A stretch of 64,000 nt of DNA from Alteromonas sp. CI.11.F.A3 (lineage in GTDB: Bacteria > Pseudomonadota > Gammaproteobacteria > Enterobacterales > Alteromonadaceae): NCBI RefSeq assembly GCF_032925565.1, contig NZ_CP136708.1, forward strand, positions 372,001 to 436,000. Reading direction: 5' to 3'. Position numbers and translations under genes: made by a program. Shown piece after piece: positions 1 through 9,582 of this stretch. Every line of letters starts with the position of its first letter. Within the stretch, counting starts at the first letter, position 1. The notes below the pieces were generated by a model. It had not been told where the DNA came from and did no database searches. It saw only the letters and a list, made by a program, of their open reading frames with translations.

Positions 1-1166
1 TTGGTAGTCAGCTAACCGATATTCGTGCCGTAAAAGAAGCGATGACCGAAGGCGCGCGTATTTATGCCGATTTGCACAAAATGGGTTTCCCACTAGATTA
101 TGTTGATGTAGGTGGCGGCTTAGGTATCGATTACGATGGTAGCAACTCTACTAACGAGTCTTCACGCAACTACAGCATGCAAGAATACGTCGCCGACGTG
201 GTTTACGGCATGAAAGAGATGTGCGACCTAGAAGGCGTTCCGCACCCTAATTTAGTGAGTGAAAGTGGCCGAGCCATTACCGCCCACCACAGCTGTGTAG
301 TGACCGAAATTGTAGGCGAAATTAAGTCGAATGCGGCTCAAATCGACACGTCTGCAAATGAAAACGAACATGTATTTTTAAAAAATATGCGTGAGTTGTC
401 AGACGATTTCGAGAATCAAACCAATATGCACGAAGTGTATAACGATGCATCGCAATATAAAGAGCAAGCGCTAGGTGCTTTTAAATTGCGCGTGTTGTCG
501 TTGGAAGAATTGGCAAAAATTGAAACCCTTTACTGGGATATCATGGCGCGTTTGCAAGTATGGTATCGCAAAGAAGAATATGTACCGGAAGAACTGCAAG
601 AATTAGATTACAGCTTGTCGTCGCAATACTTATGTAACTTCTCGGTATTTCAGTCTGCCGCTGATACATGGGCCATTGACCAGCTGCTACCCGTAGTGCC
701 GCTTACGCGTATGAACGAAAAGCCTACGGTGAACTGCTCATTGGTTGATATTACTTGTGACAGTGACGGCAAGATTGATCAGTTTTCGATTGGCCGTGAA
801 ATTACCGATGTATTACCGATGCACCCGCTTAAGAAAGATGAGCCTTACTATATTGGCCTATTCCTAACTGGCGCGTATCAAGACGTAATGGGCGATATGC
901 ACAACTTGTTTGGTCGTTTGAATGAAGTTCACATCTTTAGCTACGATGACGATCCAGAAGATTTTTACATTGAAGAAGTGGTGAAAGGCTCTTCTGTAGA
1001 AGATGTTCTGAACATTATGCAATACAACCCACGTGCCATGGCATCTGATGTGAAACGTCTTATAGACAGACAAGTGTCAGGTGGGAAAATTAACCCGAAA
1101 GAAGGGGTTCGCTGGACCGATTTTTACGAAAATTGCTTAAGCGGTTATACCTACTTAAAGCCGTAA
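1..1166 (+). CDS. speA: Biosynthetic arginine decarboxylase, 3' part (cut by window start)
   Basis: C-terminal part (about 388 codons, first full codon at base 3) of the PLP-dependent arginine decarboxylase that converts arginine to agmatine for putrescine and spermidine synthesis. The reading frame is open to base 1 and starts mid-protein with GSQLTDIRAVKEAM, so the first Met at base 42 is not the real start. Visible family marks are the barrel motif DVGGGLGIDYDG and the SESGRAITAHH segment. The C-terminal part runs to the stop with no break. E. coli SpeA is about 658 residues, so roughly 40 percent is missing on the left. Confidence 0.93.
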   Translation, partial: GSQLTDIRAVKEAMTEGARIYADLHKMGFPLDYVDVGGGLGIDYDGSNSTNESSRNYSMQEYVADVVYGMKEMCDLEGVPHPNLVSESGRAITAHHSCVVTEIVGEIKSNAAQIDTSANENEHVFLKNMRELSDDFENQTNMHEVYNDASQYKEQALGAFKLRVLSLEELAKIETLYWDIMARLQVWYRKEEYVPEELQELDYSLSSQYLCNFSVFQSAADTWAIDQLLPVVPLTRMNEKPTVNCSLVDITCDSDGKIDQFSIGREITDVLPMHPLKKDEPYYIGLFLTGAYQDVMGDMHNLFGRLNEVHIFSYDDDPEDFYIEEVVKGSSVEDVLNIMQYNPRAMASDVKRLIDRQVSGGKINPKEGVRWTDFYENCLSGYTYLKP

Positions 1167-1198
1167 TTTAGGCGCTTTAACGTTAACCTTACGCATGA

Positions 1199-1240
1199 TG
1201 GCGCTTTTAACCTGTAATAGAAAATGGGTTTTAAGCGCCA
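1199..1240. terminator. Hairpin between convergent speA and serine hydrolase genes
   Basis: TGGCGCTT (1199-1206) pairs with AAGCGCCA (1233-1240), and the adjoining AACC/GGTT extends the stem. It lies between two convergent stop codons, so a bidirectional terminator is likely. The T-runs are short. Confidence 0.5.
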
Positions 1241-1242
1241 TT

Positions 1243-2391
1243 CTAATCTTTAGCTTCAGCCTGCTTAAAATAACGCTTCCAAAACTCAGCCGTAGTGGAA
1301 TTGATCATGTTCGATTCGGCATTCATTAGCATCACATATCCGGTTTTATAATCGGGCGCAAACGCCACATCGGCACGATACCCTTTTACCCAGCCACCAT
1401 GGTAATTAATACGCTTGCCATCAAAATCATACACTCGCCAGCCTAGCCCATAATGGGCGTCTTTTAGCATGCCGCGCCAACCCCTGCGCCTAGTTTCCCG
1501 CTGGGTTTTAACCCGTGGTGTAGTGACTTCATCAATCATGTCAGGTGAGATCACCGTAGGGAATTCGCCTAGCAAAGCCTGCAAGTAAATAGTCATATCA
1601 GTAATGCTGGCGTTTACACCTGCTGCGGGTGAAAAACGGTAGTAGTTGCTTTCAACTGCGCCTTCACGCCATCGGTCTCTGGCAATAGCAATGTGTGGGC
1701 GAGCCCATGAAGCAGACGCAAGCAATCCGCCTTTTCCCACGCTTGCTGTATTCATGCCCAGCGGAGTAAAGAGCTGTGTTTGTACTTCCCGAGAATAAGA
1801 TGAGTAGTTGTTCGTAAGGTAATACTCGAGCGCCCCAAACAGTGCATTTTGGTAGGTGTAGCACTCGCCAGGTATGCATAAAGGGTCGAGCTCACTCAAT
1901 GAGGTTAACACCCGCTGCAATGAATAATCTGCTTCAATTAAGTTGTCGTAAGCATTGGGCATAAAGCCGCTAGATTGCCCCACAATATGCTGAAGCTGCA
2001 ATGTTTCCATACCTTCCACATTGAAAGGAATGTCAGGTAACAGGGTAGAAATGGGAGTATCCCAATGTAAGCGCTGTTGCTCAACCAGTTTGGCAGAAAG
2101 TAGGGCGGTGAAAGTTTTTGATACCGAGGCTAGGCGAAATACCGTGTCTTCAGTAATGCGCTTTCCACCTTTGTGCGTTCTGCCATAAACATATACTTGT
2201 GGCGCCTTGCCTTGCTCGTAATAAACAAAGGTATAGCCGGGCACATTATATTTTGCGGCTTCGCGCTGCACATAGTTGGCGTAATCAGAAAGCCAATCGG
2301 CGCTTAATGCGGGATATGTCACGGTAAGCGTGAAAAAGAATAGGCTAATTCTAATCAAGCGCGGTACTAAATTGCGCGTGGTTTGCAACAT
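1243..2391 (-). CDS. Exported serine hydrolase, class C beta-lactamase family
   Basis: A 382-residue protein of the AmpC/penicillin-binding-protein-like serine hydrolase family. An N-terminal hydrophobic stretch (about residues 11-30) ending in an ALSA-type site looks like a signal peptide, so the enzyme should be periplasmic. The active-site SxxK is SVSK at residues 89-92. A YQN tripeptide after CYTY fits the second motif, and HGGWVKG near the C-terminus stands in for the KTG box. Members include esterases, D-amino-acid peptidases and beta-lactamases, so the substrate cannot be read from the sequence. It is convergent with speA and divergent from the repair genes. Confidence 0.85.
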   Translation of the reverse strand: MLQTTRNLVPRLIRISLFFFTLTVTYPALSADWLSDYANYVQREAAKYNVPGYTFVYYEQGKAPQVYVYGRTHKGGKRITEDTVFRLASVSKTFTALLSAKLVEQQRLHWDTPISTLLPDIPFNVEGMETLQLQHIVGQSSGFMPNAYDNLIEADYSLQRVLTSLSELDPLCIPGECYTYQNALFGALEYYLTNNYSSYSREVQTQLFTPLGMNTASVGKGGLLASASWARPHIAIARDRWREGAVESNYYRFSPAAGVNASITDMTIYLQALLGEFPTVISPDMIDEVTTPRVKTQRETRRRGWRGMLKDAHYGLGWRVYDFDGKRINYHGGWVKGYRADVAFAPDYKTGYVMLMNAESNMINSTTAEFWKRYFKQAEAKD

Positions 2392-2597
2392 GAATTGGGC
2401 TCAGTAAGGGCGCACCCCAAAGGTGGCAGGCACTATTATTTTTACGCCATTATGCGGTTGCTAGTGGCGATTATCAACTCTACTGATATTTTACTGTCAG
2501 TTCCGATTTTGTCGCACCCTTACTAGGGGAACAGGATACAATTAAATCTTAATAGCGCAGTGACGGTTTAAACCCGCACATTAACCCGAGCCATAGT

Positions 2598-4010
2598 ATG
2601 AACACGGACATAAAAGATTCAGCGCATGAAGATAATGAGCACCGCGATACTTACGCTAAAGCTAGGGTGAGTAGAGATGCCCGTTTTGATGGCCGCTTTT
2701 TTGTGGCGGTGAAAACCACGGGTATATTTTGCCGGCCAATTTGCCCAGCCAAATTGCCTGATGAAAAGAACGTGGCCTACTATAACCATGCTGCTCAAGC
2801 TATGAGTGATGGCTTTCGTCCCTGTTTACGATGCAGACCCGACAGCGCGCCGTCTTCTTTTGCATGGTTAGGTGTAGGCACAACAGTGACAAGAGCGCTA
2901 ACGCTATTAAGCGATATACCCGTGCAGTCTATTTCCACCATTTCAAGCCGATTGGGTATCAGTGAGCGTTACTTAAATAAACTCATGGTGTCGCATACGG
3001 GGTTGTCTCCTAAACAATATCAAGATTTGCAACGAGTGTTGTTCGCAAAGCAGTTGCTACAGCAATCCACCATGAAGCTTACTGATATTGCTTTAAGCGC
3101 GGGGTATGCCTCTACAAGGCAACTTCAGCGCGCAGTGCAAACTTATTGCAAAAAAACGCCTACCGAATTACGAAGTAAACGCCATACTGCACTGCCTGAA
3201 ATATCACTAAGATTGCACTTCAGGCCACCTTACCATTGGCAGCAAGTCAGAGAGTTTCTTGCATTGCGGGCTATTCGGGGCGTAGAAATGGTGTTCGATA
3301 ATACCTATAGCCGTTATATTAGCGTTAACGGGGAGTCGGGATTTATCAGTGCGACTTTTAATGAGAGCGCAAATGGCTTCGATGTAAAAATGCGTTTGCC
3401 AAATTTAGCTTACGTGTATAAAACGGTTGAACAAATAAAGCAGCTGCTCGATTTACATGCCGCCCCAGAGTTAATTGAAAAATCGCTATTAGCAGCGGGC
3501 TTGCCTGATAGCCTACTGACTAAAGGGTTGCGCCTTCCTGGTACTTGGACTGTTTTTGAAAGTGGGTGCAGAGCCATTGTAGGCCAACAGGTCAGTGTAA
3601 AAGCGGCAATCAATCAAGCGGGGCTGCTTGCAAAGCATTTAGGGGCGGTAGCCACTGAGGAGCCTGTCGAGCCAAAGCAGCATTATTGCTTTCCTGAACC
3701 CGAAGCGGTGGCTAACAGTGATTTAGCATTTTTGCGCATGCCAAATGCTCGTAAGCATGCACTTCGTGATTTTGCGGCGCTATTTTGTCACGGGAATCAG
3801 CCTACTCATGATGAAATATTGTCAATCAAAGGCGTTGGTCAATGGACATTAGATTACCTTAAGATGCGAGGTGAACGTGATCCTGATGTGTACTTGGCTG
3901 GCGACCTTATTGTAAGAAAAATGGCCGAGAAGTATCCGGTGTCGCCGCAAGAGGCTGCGCCATGGCAAAGCTACTTAACACTACAATTGTGGCAGTTAAG
4001 TAATAGTTAA
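2598..4010 (+). CDS. alkA: Ada-AlkA fusion: methyl-sensing regulator and 3-methyladenine DNA glycosylase
   Basis: A 470-residue multidomain alkylation-repair protein. The N-terminal Ada zinc domain has Cys45, Cys49, Cys76 and Cys79, one of which accepts a methyl group from phosphotriesters. An AraC-type helix-turn-helix follows (about residues 85-195). The rest is AlkA: an N-terminal domain, then the helix-hairpin-helix GVGQWTLDYLKMRG and the glycosylase Asp in AGDLIV. It therefore both senses methylated DNA and excises alkylated bases. It is followed 38 bp later by an O6-methylguanine methyltransferase gene, so the pair probably forms an adaptive-response operon. The fusion is common in proteobacteria. 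Confidence 0.92.
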   Translation: MNTDIKDSAHEDNEHRDTYAKARVSRDARFDGRFFVAVKTTGIFCRPICPAKLPDEKNVAYYNHAAQAMSDGFRPCLRCRPDSAPSSFAWLGVGTTVTRALTLLSDIPVQSISTISSRLGISERYLNKLMVSHTGLSPKQYQDLQRVLFAKQLLQQSTMKLTDIALSAGYASTRQLQRAVQTYCKKTPTELRSKRHTALPEISLRLHFRPPYHWQQVREFLALRAIRGVEMVFDNTYSRYISVNGESGFISATFNESANGFDVKMRLPNLAYVYKTVEQIKQLLDLHAAPELIEKSLLAAGLPDSLLTKGLRLPGTWTVFESGCRAIVGQQVSVKAAINQAGLLAKHLGAVATEEPVEPKQHYCFPEPEAVANSDLAFLRMPNARKHALRDFAALFCHGNQPTHDEILSIKGVGQWTLDYLKMRGERDPDVYLAGDLIVRKMAEKYPVSPQEAAPWQSYLTLQLWQLSNS

Positions 4011-4048
4011 CGTGTTTTTGGGTATACATTTATCAGTAGGAATAAGTC

Positions 4049-4534
4049 ATGACAGTATGCAAAAGCTACCTTGAGTCTCCACAAGGGCTTATTGAAATAG
4101 CAGCTACTAGCAAAGGAATTAGTGCCATTACTTTTGTCGATAGCGTTAATGCTGACGTTGACGGCGGCGTTCACAGTAATGACCTTACTGAAACAGCGAA
4201 AGCGCAGTTAGCGGCTTATTTTAATGGTAGCCTCACCCAATTCGACTTACCTTTTGATACCAAAGGCACTGCATTTCAGCAGGCGGTATGGAAGGCGCTA
4301 TGCGATATCCCTTATGGCGAAACCGCCAGTTATGCCGATATTGCCAATACGCTAAATAATCCTAAAGCGGTTCGCGCCGTGGGTATGGCCAACGGGCGCA
4401 ACCCTATTGCGATAGTGGTACCATGTCACCGAGTTATTGGAAGCAATAAAACCCTAACGGGATATGCAGGTGGGCTTGAACGTAAGCAATATTTATTAAA
4501 ATTAGAAGGGGCGCAAGGCGTACTATGGGCTTAA
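4049..4534 (+). CDS. ogt: Methylated-DNA--protein-cysteine methyltransferase
   Basis: A 161-residue suicide enzyme that transfers the methyl group of O6-methylguanine to its own cysteine. The active site is VVPCHRVI with the acceptor at Cys126. The preceding helix-turn-helix segment GTAFQQAVWKALCDIPYGETASYADIA and the tail GYAGGLERKQYLLKLE are typical. It follows the Ada-AlkA gene in the same orientation, and its last codons overlap the start of the next gene, so all three are probably cotranscribed. It could equally be named for the C-terminal part of Ada. Confidence 0.93.
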   Translation: MTVCKSYLESPQGLIEIAATSKGISAITFVDSVNADVDGGVHSNDLTETAKAQLAAYFNGSLTQFDLPFDTKGTAFQQAVWKALCDIPYGETASYADIANTLNNPKAVRAVGMANGRNPIAIVVPCHRVIGSNKTLTGYAGGLERKQYLLKLEGAQGVLWA

Positions 4535-5415
4535 GAGATATTGCTGCACTATTATTATTAGCATCTATTTGGGGCGGCTCATTTATTTTTATGCGGGTGG
4601 CGGCGCCAGAGTTTGGTATTTATGTACTGGTAGCCATTCGTACCGTACTTGCTACCTGTGTGCTATTACCTATTTTAATGATGACCGGTGGCGTGAACCA
4701 AATTTTTAGGTATTGGTTCCCCATTGCATTAGTGGGGCTAGCGAATACAGCTGTGCCCTTCGTATTATTTAACTACAGCAGTTTGCATTTAGAAGCTGGG
4801 GTTAATGCCATTTTAAACGCGACCGCACCAATGTTCGGGGCGTTAGTGGCGTGGCTATGGCTGGGTGACAAACTTACTCCCACAGCTATCGCCGGATTAG
4901 CACTTGGGTTTTTAGGGGTAACGGTTATTAGCCAGCAAAAGCTAGGGGAAGGTGATATTAGCTTTGTGCCTATTCTAACCGCTTTACTTGCTACTACCTG
5001 CTACGGCATTGCGGCCAGCATGATGAAACGGTGGCTGCAAGGCGTGCGACCTTTAGTGGTGGCTACTGGAAGCCAAGCAATGGCATCTATTATGTTAGCG
5101 CCTTTCGCGTTAAGTACATTACCAGCCACTATGCCAAGCACGAATGCATGGTTGAATGCCGTGGCACTTGCCATTTTAGGTACCGCTATTGCGTACATCC
5201 TGTATTTCAAATTGATCGCCAATGTCGGCCCAGCAAAAGCGATATCGGTGGCCTACATGGTGCCATTATTTGGCATTATTTGGGGCGTATTGTTTTTGCA
5301 AGAACACTTGTCGTTACAAACCATTGTTGGTGGGGTAATGATATTGACAGGTGTGGCACTCACTACCGGTGTGATAGGTATGATAAAACGTAGCCGGGCA
5401 GCCAAAACGGCGTAA
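4525..5415 (+). CDS. EamA/DMT-superfamily transporter
   Basis: A 296-residue integral membrane protein with about ten hydrophobic helices arranged as two EamA repeats (RhaT/YdcZ-like drug-metabolite transporter superfamily). The first helix motif SIWGGSFIFMRVAAPEFG and the repeat GFLGVTVISQQ are typical. The ATG overlaps the end of the methyltransferase gene by 10 bp, indicating translational coupling with the alkylation-repair genes. The substrate is unknown. Export of a metabolite or toxicant is only a guess from the family. Confidence 0.85.
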   Translation: MGLRDIAALLLLASIWGGSFIFMRVAAPEFGIYVLVAIRTVLATCVLLPILMMTGGVNQIFRYWFPIALVGLANTAVPFVLFNYSSLHLEAGVNAILNATAPMFGALVAWLWLGDKLTPTAIAGLALGFLGVTVISQQKLGEGDISFVPILTALLATTCYGIAASMMKRWLQGVRPLVVATGSQAMASIMLAPFALSTLPATMPSTNAWLNAVALAILGTAIAYILYFKLIANVGPAKAISVAYMVPLFGIIWGVLFLQEHLSLQTIVGGVMILTGVALTTGVIGMIKRSRAAKTA

Positions 5416-5444
5416 GAAATTTGCTTGCTCGGTTCGAAAGGGCG

Positions 5445-5495
5445 TTAGCATCATCACCGTTTAGCTAAAAGCGGCTGATACGGTGATGATGCTAA
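5445..5495. terminator. Bidirectional terminator hairpin
   Basis: A perfect 16-bp stem: TTAGCATCATCACCGT at 5445-5460 and its complement at 5480-5495, with a 19-nt loop. It sits between the convergent EamA and GGDEF genes. Confidence 0.65.
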
Positions 5496-5560
5496 GCGTT
5501 ATATATTTGAAATCTATTCATTAAATTTCAAATAGAAAAAATAAAAGCTCCGCAGCTTAT

Positions 5561-6982
5561 TTATTCAATAAGCTGCATACGCACTAAATTGTGCCCATCT
5601 CTTTTCGCCTGATACAGCGCATCTTCTGCATGGGCGGTAACTTCATTCATGCTACGAGTAGTAGCAGTAAACGATACCCCAAATGAGGCGGTTAATTGTA
5701 GCTGCGGCGATTCACTTAACGGCGTTAATGTAGCAATGCCATGACGCAAATTTTGTGCAGTATCGAAGGCTTCGTGCGGCCCTGTTTGAGGCAGCAATAT
5801 AATAAACTCTTCGCTGCTCCAGCGACCAAGCACATCTTGCTCACGCAGGTGGTCAGAAAGATACGCCACCACTTTATCTAACACGTCATCACCTGCATTT
5901 CGGCCATGGGCATCAATAATATGCCCAAAGTCGTCTACGCTGATTAAAATCACGCTAATAGAGCGCTGTTCTTTTAATAACGATTGATAGATAAGTTCTA
6001 GGTTAGTGCGGTCGGGCAAACGATTAGCATGACGCACAATTAAATCGGGCTGCATGTCTCGTCTGAAATAATAAAGTAAGTTGTAAATAAGCAAAAAGAG
6101 AGAGAAAACAACCACTAGCAGCGTCACTACACTAAAGATGAAAGCTTGTGATATCTCGGTTTGCCTGTCTTCTAATGGGCTAAGTAAAAAGACTGTCCAT
6201 CCAAATTGGTTTAATTTAACTTCCGCTATCAAAAAGTCTTTTTGATTGATAGTCACCAACTTGTTATTAAGGGCTTGCTCGTCTTGAACCGTAATCGGGA
6301 GACTGGCATACCAAGGTAGCTCTGAAAGGTTGGTGAAATCAGAATACGAGGCCACCAGAGCAGGATCGGAAGACAGCATGATGTCTCCCTTTTCATCGAC
6401 AAAAAGAAAGTCGTAGCCGTATTGTTCTTTGTAAGAATCAAAGACATTGATGAAGCTGCGTAAGCTTTTTCCTACGCCGAAGAAGCCTAAAAATCGGCCA
6501 TCGTCATCAAAAACCTTCAGGTCGATATAAAAATGGGTATCTTCCCATTTACCAATATCTGCCACTGCATCGTCAGGGCCGTCACGGTACTTAAAATACC
6601 AACTGACTTCGCCTTCAATTAAATCGATGGTAGTGCCATCAGAATTAAATTGGCGTTTGACATTTTCGCTGGCAATAAAGAAAGATAAACCGAATTCTCT
6701 TTCAAGTCGGTTTAGGGTGTTAAATATCGCGGCTTCGTCAACCTCGTCGCCTTCCATCAAGGTAACTAATTCAGTGGAATGGCCTAACGCTTCAGACGTG
6801 TGAAGAGGCTTTAATAACTGCTCGACAATAAGAGACACCGCTGGCGACAATGACTGTTGCTGTGCTCTGCTTTGCTCCGCCACAATTTTAGAAATACTAA
6901 AATGCACTAGGGTAACAATCGCTAAAACCACGACGGCAAACAGCACCAATATACTTCGGTGAAGTGTTCGAAAAGTATTCAC
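5561..6982 (-). CDS. Membrane sensor GGDEF protein with degenerate SSEEF active site
   Basis: A 473-residue c-di-GMP-type signalling protein. Transmembrane helix 1 spans about residues 11-31. A periplasmic region of about 240 residues (probably a dCache-type sensor, with FLGFFGVGKSLRSFI and DEKGDIMLSSDP segments) precedes a second helix near 282-306. The GGDEF domain occupies about 320-470. The catalytic loop reads RWSSEEF at 389-393 where GG(D/E)EF is expected, so both glycines are Ser. Whether it still makes c-di-GMP is doubtful; some single-Gly variants are active. It is monocistronic and convergent with the EamA gene. Confidence 0.85.
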   Translation of the reverse strand: MNTFRTLHRSILVLFAVVVLAIVTLVHFSISKIVAEQSRAQQQSLSPAVSLIVEQLLKPLHTSEALGHSTELVTLMEGDEVDEAAIFNTLNRLEREFGLSFFIASENVKRQFNSDGTTIDLIEGEVSWYFKYRDGPDDAVADIGKWEDTHFYIDLKVFDDDGRFLGFFGVGKSLRSFINVFDSYKEQYGYDFLFVDEKGDIMLSSDPALVASYSDFTNLSELPWYASLPITVQDEQALNNKLVTINQKDFLIAEVKLNQFGWTVFLLSPLEDRQTEISQAFIFSVVTLLVVVFSLFLLIYNLLYYFRRDMQPDLIVRHANRLPDRTNLELIYQSLLKEQRSISVILISVDDFGHIIDAHGRNAGDDVLDKVVAYLSDHLREQDVLGRWSSEEFIILLPQTGPHEAFDTAQNLRHGIATLTPLSESPQLQLTASFGVSFTATTRSMNEVTAHAEDALYQAKRDGHNLVRMQLIE

Positions 6983-7181
6983 TGACTACGCAAGCTCCTT
7001 TGCTGCTACAATCCAATTCAGTTGAAAAGTAAAGTATACCCGTTGATTTAATGAACTACTAGGCTGTTCAACTCAGATCTAGACTTAAGAATGAGCCTTC
7101 AAAAATCAATCGCTGACATATAATCACGCCTTAGATACACTAGGCAAAAGTTCGTATTATCGATTTTCGTAAAGGAATAGC

Positions 7182-8540
7182 ATGGCATTTTCAGTGGTAG
7201 TTTTAGCCGCAGGCAAAGGCACGCGCATGAAGTCTTCGTTACCAAAAGTACTTCATAAAGTGGGCGGAGTGCCCATGGTGCAGCGTATTATCAACACCGT
7301 TCAAGCCTTAGAGGCTGATAGTATTCATTTAGTTTATGGTCATGGAGGCGACAAGCTAAAGGCCACAATAACTGGCGAAAACTTAAATTGGTGTTTGCAA
7401 GAAGAACAGTTAGGCACGGGTCATGCGGTGCAGCAAGCCGCGCCGCACATTAACGATGATGAAGATGTACTTGTATTAGTTGGCGATGCCCCCCTTATTC
7501 GCGAAGAAACCTTGGCTAAACTGAAAGCCGTAAAAGCCGAGTGTGATTTAGCCTTGCTTACCGTTGAATTAGACGACCCTACAGGAATGGGCCGAATTAT
7601 TCGTAAAGACGACAACATCACCGCCATTGTTGAACACAAAGATGCTACCGATGCACAAAAGCAAATTTGTGAAATCAATACGGGCATGATGATGATGTCC
7701 GGAAGCGATTTAAAACGTTGGTTGGGTGCGCTAAGTAATAGCAATGCACAAGGTGAGTATTATCTTACTGACGTGATTGAAATGGCTGCTAAAGAAGGTA
7801 AGCGTATTCAATCGGCACAACCACAAGAGGTGGTTGAGGTTGAAGGGGTAAATAACCGCATTCAATTGGCGCATCTAGAACGCGCACTTCAGCTTCGCCA
7901 AGCAAACGAACTAATGACCAATGGTGTGGCACTGGCCGACCCTCAGCGTTTTGACCTAAGAGGCACATTAACCACGGGGCAAGATGTCACCATTGATATT
8001 AATGCAGTGGTAGAAGGTAACGTTATTTTAGGTAATAACGTAACTATTGGGCCAAACTGCGTTTTGAAAAATTGTGAAATTGCCGACAACGCGGTTATTG
8101 AAGCAAACTCTATTATAGAAGAAGCTATAGTAGGTGAAAACTGCACGGTAGGGCCATTCGGCCGACTGCGCCCTGGCGCGGTAATGCATGCAAAATCCAA
8201 AGTAGGTAACTTCGTTGAAATGAAAAAAACCGTGCTAGGTGAAGGTGCTAAGGTAAATCACCTTACTTACCTCGGTGATGCTGAAGTGGGTGCTAATGCC
8301 AATATTGGTGCGGGCACAATTACTTGTAACTATGACGGCGTGAATAAATCTAAAACCGTAATAGGTCAAAATGCCTTCGTGGGTTCGAACTCTTCATTAG
8401 TGGCCCCTGTGATCATTGGTGATAATGCTACGGTAGGTGCTGGCTCAGTCATTACCACCGAAGTAGAAAGTGCGGCACTTGCTGTAGCGCGAGGAAAGCA
8501 GCGTAATATTGCGAACTGGCCTCGCCCGACAAAAAAATAA
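7182..8540 (+). CDS. glmU: Bifunctional UDP-N-acetylglucosamine pyrophosphorylase / glucosamine-1-phosphate acetyltransferase
   Basis: A 452-residue cytoplasmic enzyme making UDP-GlcNAc, the precursor of peptidoglycan and LPS. The N-terminal nucleotidyltransferase opens with [17 protein letters not shown]. The C-terminal half is a left-handed beta-helix of hexapeptide repeats carrying the acetyltransferase, with [17 protein letters not shown] and the [13 protein letters not shown] tail. The length matches E. coli GlmU (456). The start follows an AAAGGAA ribosome site. glmS, which supplies the same pathway, lies 1 kb downstream, but a strong terminator separates them. Confidence 0.97.
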   Translation: MAFSVVVLAAGKGTRMKSSLPKVLHKVGGVPMVQRIINTVQALEADSIHLVYGHGGDKLKATITGENLNWCLQEEQLGTGHAVQQAAPHINDDEDVLVLVGDAPLIREETLAKLKAVKAECDLALLTVELDDPTGMGRIIRKDDNITAIVEHKDATDAQKQICEINTGMMMMSGSDLKRWLGALSNSNAQGEYYLTDVIEMAAKEGKRIQSAQPQEVVEVEGVNNRIQLAHLERALQLRQANELMTNGVALADPQRFDLRGTLTTGQDVTIDINAVVEGNVILGNNVTIGPNCVLKNCEIADNAVIEANSIIEEAIVGENCTVGPFGRLRPGAVMHAKSKVGNFVEMKKTVLGEGAKVNHLTYLGDAEVGANANIGAGTITCNYDGVNKSKTVIGQNAFVGSNSSLVAPVIIGDNATVGAGSVITTEVESAALAVARGKQRNIANWPRPTKK

Positions 8541-8580
8541 CCAGCATGTAATAGCTTTAGCGCGGTTTAGTGGTAAATGA

Positions 8581-8606
8581 AAGGACAACCAAGGTTGTCC
8601 TTTTTT
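8581..8606 (+). terminator. Rho-independent terminator after glmU
   Basis: AAGGACAACC (8581-8590), a two-base loop and the complementary arm GGTTGTCCTT run into a T-tract. It ends glmU transcription before the regulator gene. Confidence 0.9.
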
Positions 8607-8702
8607 GTGCCTGCCGATTTATATGTTGATAGCTTACTAGTAAAAATTGTACGAAAAACTTGCGAAATAGCCGCGAATAGCTTACATTTCTTTCACTTCG
8701 TA

Positions 8703-8733
8703 AATCATAACTTTCGTTTTGAAAGTTATGATT
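8703..8733. promoter_or_regulatory. 13-bp perfect inverted repeat upstream of the DeoR-family gene
   Basis: AATCATAACTTTC at 8703-8715 and its exact complement at 8721-8733, with a 5-nt loop and no T-run after it. It lies about 60 bp before the regulator start. It could be an operator for the DeoR-family protein or an mRNA leader hairpin; the sequence alone does not decide. Confidence 0.5.
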
Positions 8734-8794
8734 CAGGAATAGTGTAGAAATGGTTTAGAGAAGGCACTGTAGTTTCCTTCATATCAGGGTTGGA

Positions 8795-9580
8795 TTGAGT
8801 TTGAAAACGAGTCGTTCTGTAGATCAGCGCCGCGCTGGCATTATTAAATGGGTAAACACGCACGGCTACGCGCAAGTTGAATTGCTCGCGGCCCAGTTCA
8901 GCACATCTGAAGTGACTATTCGAAAAGATCTAGCCGCCTTGGCAGACCAAAAAAAGCTTATTCGCCAATTTGGCGGTGCCGCACCCCTATCTGCTTCTCA
9001 AGGCGAAACCAATGTAGTGAACTTACCTTCATCAATAAAACAGAATATAGGTAAGCTTGCTGCTAGTCGCATTCAGCAAGGGTCAAAAATAGTGTTGGAT
9101 TGCGGCAGTACCATCGCTGCGCTTTTACCCTGCCTTCGTGATATACCCAACTTGGTAGTGATGACGAATGCATTAGATGCAGCGAGTCAGCTGACCAAAA
9201 GTAATAACGAACCCACTATTTTGATGACAGGTGGTACCTGGGATCCCGCATCTCGTTCATTCCAAGGTGCAATGGCCGAACAATTGGTATCGGCTTATAG
9301 TTTTGATATGGCGTTTATTGGTGCGGCGGGTATTGATGTGAATCGCGGAACCACTACCTTTAATGAATTAACAGGGCTTACTCGCGCCATGGCACGTGCT
9401 GCTCATGAAGTTGTTGTAATGGCAACGTCGAATAAGCTGTCGAACAAAATGCCCAATTTAGAATTGGGCTGGGAAAATATCTCTACTCTTGTGACTGATA
9501 ATGGCATCAGTGACGAGGATAAATATCTAATTGAACAACAAGGCGTAACGGTGCTGGTCGCTGCGCAAAACGGAGAGTAA
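8795..9580 (+). CDS. DeoR/GlpR-family transcriptional regulator upstream of glmS
   Basis: A 261-residue repressor-type protein. The N-terminal helix-turn-helix is [37 protein letters not shown], and the C-terminal sugar-phosphate sensor domain includes [12 protein letters not shown] and the [16 protein letters not shown] loop. The start is TTG at 8795 (another TTG lies two codons in), with only a weak GGGTTGG upstream, so translation may be modest. The stop is 2 bp before the glmS ATG, implying coupled expression and probably control of amino-sugar metabolism in response to a phosphorylated sugar. GlmR/AgaR-like function is inferred from position and family. Confidence 0.88.
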   Translation: MSLKTSRSVDQRRAGIIKWVNTHGYAQVELLAAQFSTSEVTIRKDLAALADQKKLIRQFGGAAPLSASQGETNVVNLPSSIKQNIGKLAASRIQQGSKIVLDCGSTIAALLPCLRDIPNLVVMTNALDAASQLTKSNNEPTILMTGGTWDPASRSFQGAMAEQLVSAYSFDMAFIGAAGIDVNRGTTTFNELTGLTRAMARAAHEVVVMATSNKLSNKMPNLELGWENISTLVTDNGISDEDKYLIEQQGVTVLVAAQNGE

Positions 9581-9582
9581 TT

